This document shows positions 1 through 5,362 of a stretch of 5,362 bases of DNA, piece after piece; position 1 is the first letter of the stretch; every line of letters starts with the position of its first letter. The position numbers and the translations under genes were made by a program. Below the pieces are notes generated by a model that did not search any database, was not told where the DNA came from, and saw only the letters and a list, made by a program, of their open reading frames with translations. The stretch is from assembly GCA_943325435.2 (NCBI GenBank), contig CALPPK020000117.1:1-5362 (forward strand). Reading direction: 5' to 3'. This DNA is from Bifidobacterium breve (GTDB lineage: Bacteria > Actinomycetota > Acidimicrobiia > Acidimicrobiales > Ilumatobacteraceae).

Positions 1-106
1 CTACGAAGTCGCCCTTACGAATTGTGAGGTCAATGCTCTTGATTGCAAGCGTTGAGTTGTAAGCGCATGACATATGCGCACATTCAACAAGTACTTCACC
101 GATCAC
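1..106 (-). CDS. Metal ABC transporter ATP-binding protein, N-terminal fragment (cut by window edge)
   Basis: This is the first 35 codons of an ABC ATPase; the rest lies beyond the left edge. The proposed start is a GTG (106-104) that overlaps the TGA of the upstream binding-protein gene by four bases (GTGA). The reading begins V/M-I-G-E-V-L-V-E-C and continues through A-Y-N-S-T-L-A-I-K-S-I-D-L-T-I-R-K-G-D-F-V. This is the usual first strand pair of an ABC nucleotide-binding domain (a 'tL.i..idl.i..Gdfv' pattern) just before the Walker A loop, which is outside the window. An in-frame ATG at codon 12 is a possible start but would remove the first beta strand. A weak AAGG (123-120) lies 13 bases upstream of the GTG, so translation may depend on coupling to the preceding gene. 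From its neighbour I infer a zinc- or manganese-type importer ATPase at the inner face of the membrane. No Walker or signature motif can be checked here. Confidence 0.8.
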   Translation of the reverse strand, partial: MIGEVLVECAHMSCAYNSTLAIKSIDLTIRKGDFV

Positions 107-1200
107 TGCGGATAGGTCGCCTTATCTAGAATCTTTGCGTCGATAGAAGCAGCCTTCAATGCTGCTGCGTCACCACCGAGTGCTTCAACAATTGTGATGT
201 AGTTGAACTTCATCAGCCCAGCCCACGAATGTTCCACATCTCCAGGCTCCCCAGGCAAGTCATCGTCGCGCAACACATCGATGTAACGCACGCCAGTCTC
301 TTTGCCAATTTGTTCCAGAACTGGAGATGGAAACACTTCACTTCCAAAAATAGCTGTGACCTTCTTAGCCTTCACTTGGTCAATTAGTGCAGCGATATCA
401 CTAGGTGATGGTTCTTCAAACGACTGAGGCTGAATGGCGCCGATTACTTCGTATCCAAAGTGACTCGCAAAATATGCATACGCATCGTGGTACGTCAGCA
501 AGTTTCGTTCGTTCGCAGGAATCGTTGCCGTAGCTACCTTCATTGCGTCGTCAAGATCCATCACGAGTTTTGAGACGAGCACATAGTTCGTGTCGTATTT
601 ATCAGTATTGGCTGGGTCAGCATTCACGAGAACATTGCGGATAGTTGACAAATATGGCAAAACGGTTGGAGGGTTCGTCCACAAATGCGGATTCGGTTTG
701 CCGCCTTCTTCTGGAAATGAAAAATCGTATATCCAATCACCTTCAGCAAGAGATGAAGTTCCTAATTCACAAATGACGGCATTTGGTGCGTTGGCTTCAG
801 CTAATTCAAGTGTTGGATCTTCAAGCTTCATTCCATTTACAAAAATGATGTCGGCTGTTTCGAGCGTCGCCACAGAACTTGGTGGAGGTTCAAAGGTGTG
901 CGAGTTGGTTCCTTCAGGAACAATGCCCTGAACAATTGGACCAATGTCACCGGCAATTAGTCCGACCAAATTTGTGATGGGAGCAACGGTTGATACAACA
1001 CGTACCGGCCTTCCCTTTACTTCAGAACCAGCCATGCAATCTGTTGCAGCCTTCTGCAGTTTTTCATCTGAGACAGATGGGTTACTGATGTTTTCCTGAT
1101 TGATGTCTTCTGTCGGTTGTTCTACAGAATCATTTGACGAGCAACTAACCAAAGAAAGGCACGAAATAACCAAAGCGGCTGAAATTAAGTTTCTACGCAT
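103..1200 (-). CDS. Metal-binding lipoprotein of an ABC importer (ZnuA/TroA-like, cluster A-I)
   Basis: The 365-residue protein is a periplasmic-type solute-binding lipoprotein that should capture Zn(II) or Mn(II) outside the membrane and pass it to an ABC permease. The N-terminus has a charged MRRN start, a hydrophobic stretch and a lipobox L17-V18-S19-C20, followed by a Ser/Asn/Glu-rich linker to about residue 50. The TroA fold begins near residue 67 (RVVSTVAPI). Candidate metal ligands in family order are H101 (in NSHTFEPPP), H172 (in NPHLWTNP), H238 (in TYHDAYAYF) and an Asp in the L-R-D-D-D-L-P-G segment (312-314). A His third ligand is more typical of zinc-type than of PsaA-like manganese-type proteins, where it is Glu. 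The His-rich loop often seen in ZnuA is absent. C55 and C144 are the only Cys after the lipobox and could form a disulfide. The ATG has no clear Shine-Dalgarno sequence but a TAACCT hexamer six bases upstream. The ATPase gene overlaps its stop. Metal specificity is inferred. Confidence 0.93.
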   Translation of the reverse strand: MRRNLISAALVISCLSLVSCSSNDSVEQPTEDINQENISNPSVSDEKLQKAATDCMAGSEVKGRPVRVVSTVAPITNLVGLIAGDIGPIVQGIVPEGTNSHTFEPPPSSVATLETADIIFVNGMKLEDPTLELAEANAPNAVICELGTSSLAEGDWIYDFSFPEEGGKPNPHLWTNPPTVLPYLSTIRNVLVNADPANTDKYDTNYVLVSKLVMDLDDAMKVATATIPANERNLLTYHDAYAYFASHFGYEVIGAIQPQSFEEPSPSDIAALIDQVKAKKVTAIFGSEVFPSPVLEQIGKETGVRYIDVLRDDDLPGEPGDVEHSWAGLMKFNYITIVEALGGDAAALKAASIDAKILDKATYPQ

Positions 1201-1241
1201 CAGTTCAGGTTACTTGTGGCTGAACCCAGTTCGCATGGCTT
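1201..1241 (-). promoter_or_regulatory. Gap before the metal-transporter genes: candidate leaderless promoter and inverted repeats
   Basis: This 41-bp gap separates the P450 stop from the start of the metal-binding lipoprotein. On the minus strand a TAACCT hexamer (1212-1207), matching TAnnnT, ends six bases before the ATG, the spacing expected if transcription starts at the A of ATG. No convincing -35 element is seen. The gap holds three GAAC/GTTC half-sites: an inverted pair GTTCAG (1225-1220) and CTGAAC (1208-1203) separated by 11 bp and flanking or overlapping the hexamer, and a short palindrome GAAC-TGG-GTTC (1232-1222). They could be an operator for a metal-sensing repressor. They do not resemble the AT-rich Zur palindrome I know. 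The TAnnnT consensus carries little information, so this is a suggestion only. Confidence 0.3.
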
Positions 1242-2429
1242 CTACCGAGGTGTGACCCTTATCTGGAACGACTTCACAGCCCGAGCAAAGATATTGGCCT
1301 CTACGTCGGGTTCGCTCACCACGGATAGCCCAGTGGCACGACCAGAAAGCTCGCGAAAAACGGTTGTCAGCACGAGTCGGGCAAGGTTCGCACCGATACA
1401 CAAGTGCGTTCCAAACCCGAATGAAAGGTGCGGGTTTGGATTCCTGTGAATATCAAATTCAAATGGATTTTTAAAGACCGCTTCATCGCGATTCGCCGAT
1501 GGGTACAACATAATTATTCGGTCTCCGGCTGCGATTGGCTGGCCACCTACTACATCATCAGTCAACGCCATTCGGAAGAAGTTATTCAGCGGCGTCACCC
1601 ACCGCAGCACTTCTTCCACCGCAGAATTTATTAGTTCGGGTTTGGTGCCCATTTCGTCCCATTGGTCTGGATGATCCACAAATGCACGCAAACCATGACT
1701 GATTGCAGTTCGTGTTGTTTCAGCACCGCCTGCAATGAACAAGCCAACTTCATGAAAAATTGCTTCGGGTGGCAATTTTTGTCCGTCAATTTCTGCATTG
1801 GCCCAGATTGACATGAAGTCATTACGAGGACACGCACTGACTTCTTCGATGATGGGCATCATTGCACCAAGAAATTCCCGGTTCGCATCAATGAATTCAT
1901 TCATGATGATTGGATCACGATCACGCATATCGGTGCGCATCAATCGCTCGCTCCACGACTTAACTTCAGGCCACATTTCTTCTGGGAAACCAAGCAAGCG
2001 CGCCGTCATGCGAGCAGGCAATTGCCCCGCTATCAGTTCAACTACATCAAACTCACCTTGTGCTACTGCTTCTGCGACAAGTTCAGCAACTAGCGCTTCT
2101 ACTTCTGCAGTGCGAGTTGCAACACCTGCATGAGTTAATTGTGGTTGCACCAACATGCGTTGTTGGCGATGTCGCGGATCATCCTGAGCAATCATGTTGC
2201 TCTCCCCCGGCGAGAGCACTGCGCGATATACGCCTTCAGAAGAGAACACAGATGAGCGCCGTTCAACGTCCATGACATCGGCATGTCGCGTGATTCCCCA
2301 CAACTTGTTCTTCTCGTCTCGGTATACGGGCTCGTTTGCACGCATCCAGGCCCACACGTCGTGCGGGTTCGATCGGTACAGGGCAGGATCTAAAAGATCA
2401 ATCGTCATTCGGTCAGTTGTTTGGCTCAT
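1242..2429 (-). CDS. Cytochrome P450, class I bacterial type, CYP142-like
   Basis: This soluble 395-residue P450 is a haem-thiolate monooxygenase that inserts one oxygen atom from O2, using electrons from a separate ferredoxin and reductase. It has a complete set of landmarks: C-helix H87xxxR91, I-helix A233-G-G-A-E-T-T-R240 with the acid-alcohol pair E237/T238, ExxR at E273-R276, and the haem loop F337-G-F-G-T-H-L-C-I-G346 with axial ligand C344. There is no membrane anchor, and the length is usual for bacterial P450s. From memory, the segments MRANEPVYRD, HPDQW, EEVLRWVTPLNN, SANRDEAVF and RNPNPHLSFGFGTH resemble mycobacterial CYP142, a steroid C26-hydroxylase; subfamily and substrate are inferred. 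The gene starts 6 bp after the stop of the upstream acyl-CoA dehydrogenase, so the two are probably cotranscribed. The start is the third of three ATGs spaced five bases apart, and the only one that opens this frame. M8 is a weaker alternative. No ferredoxin gene is adjacent. Confidence 0.95.
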   Translation of the reverse strand: MSQTTDRMTIDLLDPALYRSNPHDVWAWMRANEPVYRDEKNKLWGITRHADVMDVERRSSVFSSEGVYRAVLSPGESNMIAQDDPRHRQQRMLVQPQLTHAGVATRTAEVEALVAELVAEAVAQGEFDVVELIAGQLPARMTARLLGFPEEMWPEVKSWSERLMRTDMRDRDPIIMNEFIDANREFLGAMMPIIEEVSACPRNDFMSIWANAEIDGQKLPPEAIFHEVGLFIAGGAETTRTAISHGLRAFVDHPDQWDEMGTKPELINSAVEEVLRWVTPLNNFFRMALTDDVVGGQPIAAGDRIIMLYPSANRDEAVFKNPFEFDIHRNPNPHLSFGFGTHLCIGANLARLVLTTVFRELSGRATGLSVVSEPDVEANIFARAVKSFQIRVTPR

Positions 2430-2440
2430 GTCATGTCATT
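2425..2440 (-). repeat. Triple ATG / tandem TGACA at the dehydrogenase-P450 junction
   Basis: On the minus strand the junction reads AATGACATGACATGAG, a 5-bp unit repeated twice. It places ATGs at 2439, 2434 and 2429, each in a different frame. The dehydrogenase stop TGA (2438-2436) overlaps the first ATG. The first two ATGs each run into a stop after two codons; the third opens the P450. Removing both units would restore a plain ATGA stop-start overlap. The arrangement suggests translational coupling by termination and reinitiation; this is inferred. Confidence 0.5.
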
Positions 2441-3605
2441 TCTGTGAAGTGGATTGTGACCAGGATTGTCCGGACTGAGGATTTGGTTCAGACGGCAGTT
2501 TTAACACGCGCTCACCCAAAATGTTTCGCTGTACTTCTCCGGTGCCCCCACCAATAGTGAGTGCCTTAGAAAACATATAACCGCTGTACCAACTTTTGGA
2601 CGTGATTGACTTGCCGTCAATGGCATCATCTTGACCTATGACCATTGCATTGGCCCCAGTGATGTCACGGGCCACTTCCATAACGGTCTGGCCGTGTTCA
2701 TCAGCCATGATTTTTCGAATACTTGCTTCTGGACCAGGCTGGGTTCCTCGAAGCCGTGCAGTCAATGTTCGCATCCGAATGATTTCCAAAATTGTGTGCT
2801 CGATATAGATATCAACAAGCCGGTGTCGCAATGGCTGATTCGTGATACCTAATTTCTTAGCCTCAGCAATCACGTCAAGTGCTGTTGGGCCATTGCCCCA
2901 TAAGACTCCGCCCGTAGATAATGAAACACGTTCATTTCCCAACGTAACTTTTGCTAACCGCCACCCATCATTGACATCTCCAACCACATTGGCGTGAGGA
3001 ATGCGCACATCTGTAAAGAACACTTCATTAAAACTCTCTGCGCCCGCAATGTTCTTGATCGTCCGAATCTCAATTCCTGGCAAATCCATCGGACATATGA
3101 AGTACGAGATGCCTTTATGTTTCGGCGCATCAGGATCTGTTCGTGCAATCAGAATTCCAAACTTTGAATAATGAGCACCAGTTGTCCACACCTTTTGACC
3201 ATTAACAATCCATTCGTCTCCATCACGTACGGCACGAGTGCTCAGACTTGCTAAGTCACTTCCTGCACCAGGCTCTGAAAACAACTGGCACCAAATTTCT
3301 TCGGCGGTGAGTGCCGGCATGATGTACCGATCTTTTTGCTCCTGCGTGCCAGCAAAGATGATGGTGGGAGCAGCCCACCCAATTCCAATTTGGTTCGAGG
3401 GTCGAGACACGCCAGCACGTGCCAATTCGTCATCAATTATCAACTGATGAATTGGGTCTGCGCCAAGCCCCCATGGCTCTGGCCAATGCGGCGCTACGTA
3501 TCCTGATTCTGCAAGTTGAACATTTGTGGGGTTCGGGTTCGTTGCGAGCCAATCACGAATGACACTGCGCCGCGGATCATCGTTTCCCGGGAGCAATTCA
3601 TCCAT
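2436..3605 (-). CDS. Acyl-CoA dehydrogenase (FadE family), complete
   Basis: This FAD-dependent enzyme introduces a trans-2 double bond into an acyl-CoA, the first step of beta-oxidation, in the cytosol. Numbered from the ATG at 3605, the 389-residue protein has an N-terminal helical domain with VAPHWPEPWG (37-46), the FAD/substrate segment WCQLFSEPGAGSDL (105-118), NGQKVW (135-140), a beta domain with KHKGISYFICPMDLPGIE, and a C-terminal helical domain ending in IGGGTGEVQRN (351-361) and GERVLKLP. E225 in GNER lies where isovaleryl- and long-chain acyl-CoA dehydrogenases carry their catalytic glutamate on helix G, so it may be the base. The frame is open upstream to a TTG at 3665, with an in-frame TGA at 3677-3675. 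I prefer the ATG because it puts the conserved DDPRR start near residue 9, leaves room for a promoter, and is preceded at six bases by TACTCT. The product may pair with the divergent paralog, as heteromeric FadE enzymes do in mycobacterial steroid degradation; this is inferred. The tail after about residue 372 is Ser/Gln-rich. Confidence 0.93.
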   Translation of the reverse strand: MDELLPGNDDPRRSVIRDWLATNPNPTNVQLAESGYVAPHWPEPWGLGADPIHQLIIDDELARAGVSRPSNQIGIGWAAPTIIFAGTQEQKDRYIMPALTAEEIWCQLFSEPGAGSDLASLSTRAVRDGDEWIVNGQKVWTTGAHYSKFGILIARTDPDAPKHKGISYFICPMDLPGIEIRTIKNIAGAESFNEVFFTDVRIPHANVVGDVNDGWRLAKVTLGNERVSLSTGGVLWGNGPTALDVIAEAKKLGITNQPLRHRLVDIYIEHTILEIIRMRTLTARLRGTQPGPEASIRKIMADEHGQTVMEVARDITGANAMVIGQDDAIDGKSITSKSWYSGYMFSKALTIGGGTGEVQRNILGERVLKLPSEPNPQSGQSWSQSTSQK

Positions 3606-3703
3606 GCATTCAGAGTAGGCGCACAGCAATTCCGAGTAATCAGCCAGAGTTTCTCGAGCCCTCAAATCGGAGTCTCAATGGGCGCCCGACTACGGTTGCT
3701 GGA
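3606..3703. promoter_or_regulatory. Divergent promoter region between the two catabolic operons
   Basis: This 98-bp region separates the leftward acyl-CoA dehydrogenase (ATG start) from the rightward SDR gene. Leftward, TACTCT (3617-3612) ends six bases before the ATG. Rightward, TACGGT (3691-3696) ends seven bases before the SDR ATG at 3704. Both match TAnnnT, the actinobacterial -10 pattern, at a spacing that would give leaderless messages. Neither start has a good Shine-Dalgarno sequence, and no clear -35 is seen. An 8-bp perfect palindrome GGGCGCCC (3680-3687) lies just upstream of the rightward hexamer, and a CTCAA direct repeat starts at 3661 and 3675; either could be an operator. No KstR-like TnnAACnnGTTnnA palindrome is present. 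If the dehydrogenase really begins at the TTG, only 38 bp remain. Confidence 0.45.
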
Positions 3704-4603
3704 ATGAACAAATTGGGATATGACGGAAAAGTTGCAGTAATCACAGGAGCCGGCGGTGGCCTCGGCCGCCAGCACGCTCTCTTGCTTGCCTCACGTGGAG
3801 CACTCATCGTGGTCAATGACCTCGGCGGTGCCGTTGATGGCGGAGGCTCCGACGCCAGCGCCGCGCAAAAAGTTGTCGATGAAATTCGTGCAGCTGGTGG
3901 AGAGGCAGTGGCCAACCACGACAGCGTGTCAACCCCTGAAGGTGGAGAGTCCATCATCAAGACAGCCATTGATGCTTACGGTCGTGTCGACATTGTCATC
4001 AACAACGCCGGCATTTTGCGTGACAAAACATTCCACAACATGACATCTGAGTTCGTAGATCCAGTAATCGATGTTCACTTGAAGGGTGCATTCAACGTCA
4101 CTCGTCCGGCATGGATCCACATGCGCGAACAGGGATACGGACGCGTTATTTCAACATCGTCAGCAGCAGGAATTTTCGGCAACTTCGGCCAGGCAAACTA
4201 CGGTGCAGCCAAAATGGGCCTCGTTGGTTTCACGCGAGTACTCGCAGCTGAAGGCGCCAAATACAACATCAAATCAAATGTCATCGCGCCGCTTGCGTTA
4301 ACACGTATGACAGAGAACTTGATGGGGGCTATTGGCGACAAGCTTGATCCAGCACTCGTTACACCGATTGTTGCGTGGCTTGCACACGAAGATTGTGATG
4401 TTTCTGGCGAGATCTACTCCGTCGGTGGCGGACGAGTTGCACGTGTGTTCATTGGAGAGACCCAGGGCTTCTTCAAGCCTGGTCTGACACTTGAAGACGT
4501 ACGCGACAACTGGACACAGATTCGTGACACCGATGGTTACCAAATTCCTGCAAACCTTCCTGAAGAAACTGGCATGTTCTTTAATGCCATGAAAGACGCA
4601 TGA
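3704..4603 (+). CDS. SDR-family 3-hydroxyacyl-CoA dehydrogenase (MFE-2 dehydrogenase-like)
   Basis: The 299-residue protein is a short-chain dehydrogenase/reductase expected to oxidise a 3-hydroxyacyl-CoA to the 3-ketoacyl-CoA with NAD+. The cofactor site is T14-G-A-G-G-G-L-G21. D39 in VVNDLGG should hold the adenosine ribose and favours NAD over NADP. The fold motif is N100-N-A-G103, and the catalytic residues are S153, Y166 and K170 (YGAAK). H125-L-K-G occupies the place where classical SDRs carry an Asn, a substitution I associate with the dehydrogenase domain of peroxisomal multifunctional enzyme type 2. The NDLGGxxxGGG stretch and the roughly 50-residue C-terminal extension (FIGETQGFF, then LEDVRDNW) also fit that subgroup and mycobacterial ChsB1-type steroid side-chain enzymes. 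The hydratase and SCP2 domains of full MFE-2 are absent. The stop overlaps the next start by four bases (ATGA), indicating an operon with the second acyl-CoA dehydrogenase. Substrate is not determinable from sequence alone. Confidence 0.94.
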   Translation: MNKLGYDGKVAVITGAGGGLGRQHALLLASRGALIVVNDLGGAVDGGGSDASAAQKVVDEIRAAGGEAVANHDSVSTPEGGESIIKTAIDAYGRVDIVINNAGILRDKTFHNMTSEFVDPVIDVHLKGAFNVTRPAWIHMREQGYGRVISTSSAAGIFGNFGQANYGAAKMGLVGFTRVLAAEGAKYNIKSNVIAPLALTRMTENLMGAIGDKLDPALVTPIVAWLAHEDCDVSGEIYSVGGGRVARVFIGETQGFFKPGLTLEDVRDNWTQIRDTDGYQIPANLPEETGMFFNAMKDA

Positions 4604-5362
4604 CCGAAGAATCAGTCGACACGTTCCGTGCTCGCGCAGCGGCATGGCTGGCGCAAAATCGTCAGCATGCCCCGCGTGACTACGGAGCTATTTGCCCTCC
4701 TGACCTCGTAACAGAGGCCAAGAAATGGCAACGGCTGATTTTTGATTCCGGATTCGCAGGAATTCATTGGCCAACAGAACACGGCGGTCAAGGACTTTCT
4801 CCGGCTCATCATGGTGCTTGGGTAGAAGAGTGCGCGAAAGTTGGTGTGCCGCCCGTGTTGAACATGGTGGGGCTAGTGCTTGCTGGTGGCGCAGTAATGA
4901 CCTTTGGAACTGACGAGCTAAAGAAGCAACATCTTCGTTCAACACTCAATGCTGACAATGTCTGGTGTCAATTGTTCTCCGAACCAGGTGCTGGCAGCGA
5001 TCTTGGTTCACTGGCGACTCGCGCCGACCGAGATGGTGATCGATTCATTATCAATGGCCAAAAAGTGTGGTGCAGCGGTGGTCGGTGCAGCAACTGGGGA
5101 ATTCTCATGGCGCGCACAGATTTTGAAGCAAAAAAGCACGAGGGAATTTCGTTCTTTTTAATCCCCATGGACTTACCAGGTATCGAAGTCCGGCCGCTCA
5201 AACAAATGACTGGTGAATCTGAGTTTGACGAAGTGTTCTTTACAGACGTTGAATTGCCAGCGGAATATCTCATCGGTCCATTGCATGGCGGATGGGGCGT
5301 GGGTATGGCGGTTCTTACGAATGAACGTGGCCATATCGGAGCAAGCATTATTGGCCTCGAGC
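4600..5362 (+). CDS. Second acyl-CoA dehydrogenase (FadE family), N-terminal part, cut by window edge
   Basis: An open frame of 254 codons runs from an ATG overlapping the SDR stop (ATGA) to the right edge without a stop; the C-terminal third is missing. It encodes the N-terminal helical domain with GIHWPTEHGGQGLSP (54-68), the FAD/substrate segment WCQLFSEPGAGSDL (122-135), INGQKVW (151-157), and the beta domain with KHEGISFFLIPMDLPGIEVRPL and DEVFFTDVELP. E242 in TNER is at the helix-G position used as catalytic base in isovaleryl- and long-chain acyl-CoA dehydrogenases. The protein is clearly a paralog of the divergent dehydrogenase, sharing the WCQLFSEPGAGSDL segment exactly, but the N-terminal domain is well diverged. 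It should desaturate an acyl-CoA with FAD and pass electrons to electron-transfer flavoprotein. Overlap with the 3-hydroxyacyl-CoA dehydrogenase argues that both act on one pathway. A homodimer/tetramer or a mixed complex with the paralog are both possible. Confidence 0.94.
   Translation, partial: MTEESVDTFRARAAAWLAQNRQHAPRDYGAICPPDLVTEAKKWQRLIFDSGFAGIHWPTEHGGQGLSPAHHGAWVEECAKVGVPPVLNMVGLVLAGGAVMTFGTDELKKQHLRSTLNADNVWCQLFSEPGAGSDLGSLATRADRDGDRFIINGQKVWCSGGRCSNWGILMARTDFEAKKHEGISFFLIPMDLPGIEVRPLKQMTGESEFDEVFFTDVELPAEYLIGPLHGGWGVGMAVLTNERGHIGASIIGLE

Noticed and set aside
590..931. Open frame of about 113 codons on the plus strand across the metal-binding lipoprotein gene
   Set aside because: It is antisense to a gene with a lipobox and conserved ligands, has no plausible domain, and looks like a by-product of codon bias.
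1201..1241. Rho-independent terminator after the P450 gene
   Set aside because: The inverted repeat has only a six-base arm with an 11-base loop, and no U-rich run follows before the next gene starts.
3704..3717. ATGAACAAATTGGG at the SDR start considered as a KstR-type operator (TnnAACnnGTTnnA)
   Set aside because: The second half-site reads ATT rather than GTT and the outer T/A positions do not fit. The bases are the first codons of the SDR.
3640..3969. Open frame of about 109 codons on the minus strand overlapping the SDR start
   Set aside because: It lies antisense to the well-supported SDR coding sequence, has low-complexity Pro/Ala/Ser composition and no recognisable motif.
4968..5348. 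Open frame of about 126 codons on the minus strand within the second acyl-CoA dehydrogenase
   Set aside because: It is the mirror of conserved dehydrogenase codons. Its LPAPGSENN end is simply the reverse strand of the SEPGAGSDL motif and also appears antisense to the first dehydrogenase (near 3250-3290), which explains the apparent shared peptide.
2436..5362. Long inverted repeat formed by the two oppositely oriented acyl-CoA dehydrogenase genes
   Set aside because: Similarity is at protein level. The matching DNA (for example around the WCQLFSEP codons) differs at most third positions, so it is old paralogy and not a recent inverted duplication.

Overview
The window looks like a piece of a moderate-GC actinobacterial chromosome (GC near half, my visual estimate). 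The family mix (a bacterial CYP142-like P450, two FadE-type acyl-CoA dehydrogenases, an MFE-2-like dehydrogenase) and the possible leaderless TAnnnT-ATG starts fit Actinomycetota, perhaps Acidimicrobiia. That placement is inferred from recalled protein similarity and was not tested.

Layout. Positions 1-1200, minus strand: the last two visible genes of a leftward run, a metal-binding lipoprotein of an ABC importer (103-1200) followed, with a GTGA overlap, by the first 35 codons of its ATPase (1-106, cut by the window edge). Positions 1201-1241: a 41-bp gap with a small cluster of GAAC/GTTC half-sites and a possible promoter for the importer. Positions 1242-3605, minus strand: a P450 preceded by an acyl-CoA dehydrogenase, 6 bp apart and probably cotranscribed. 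Positions 3606-3703: a 98-bp divergent promoter region, if the dehydrogenase starts at the ATG rather than at an upstream TTG. Positions 3704-5362, plus strand: an SDR-family 3-hydroxyacyl-CoA dehydrogenase overlapping (ATGA) a second acyl-CoA dehydrogenase that runs off the right edge.

How the genes may work together. The four central genes form a divergent catabolic module. The P450 can hydroxylate or oxidise an unactivated carbon. After CoA activation by an enzyme not in the window, the two acyl-CoA dehydrogenases and the SDR could carry out the alpha,beta-desaturation and 3-hydroxyacyl oxidation steps of beta-oxidation. The same kinds of enzymes shorten steroid side chains in mycobacteria, but branched, terpenoid or alicyclic acids are equally compatible. 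No hydratase, thiolase, CoA ligase, ferredoxin or regulator is visible here. The zinc/manganese-type importer appears to be a separate unit that happens to lie downstream on the same strand.

I found no RNA genes, CRISPR arrays, insertion sequences or clear terminators. The window reads as a conventional metabolic and transport region. The points most worth a second look are the divergent module, the revised start of the first acyl-CoA dehydrogenase, and the shared start-site architecture.
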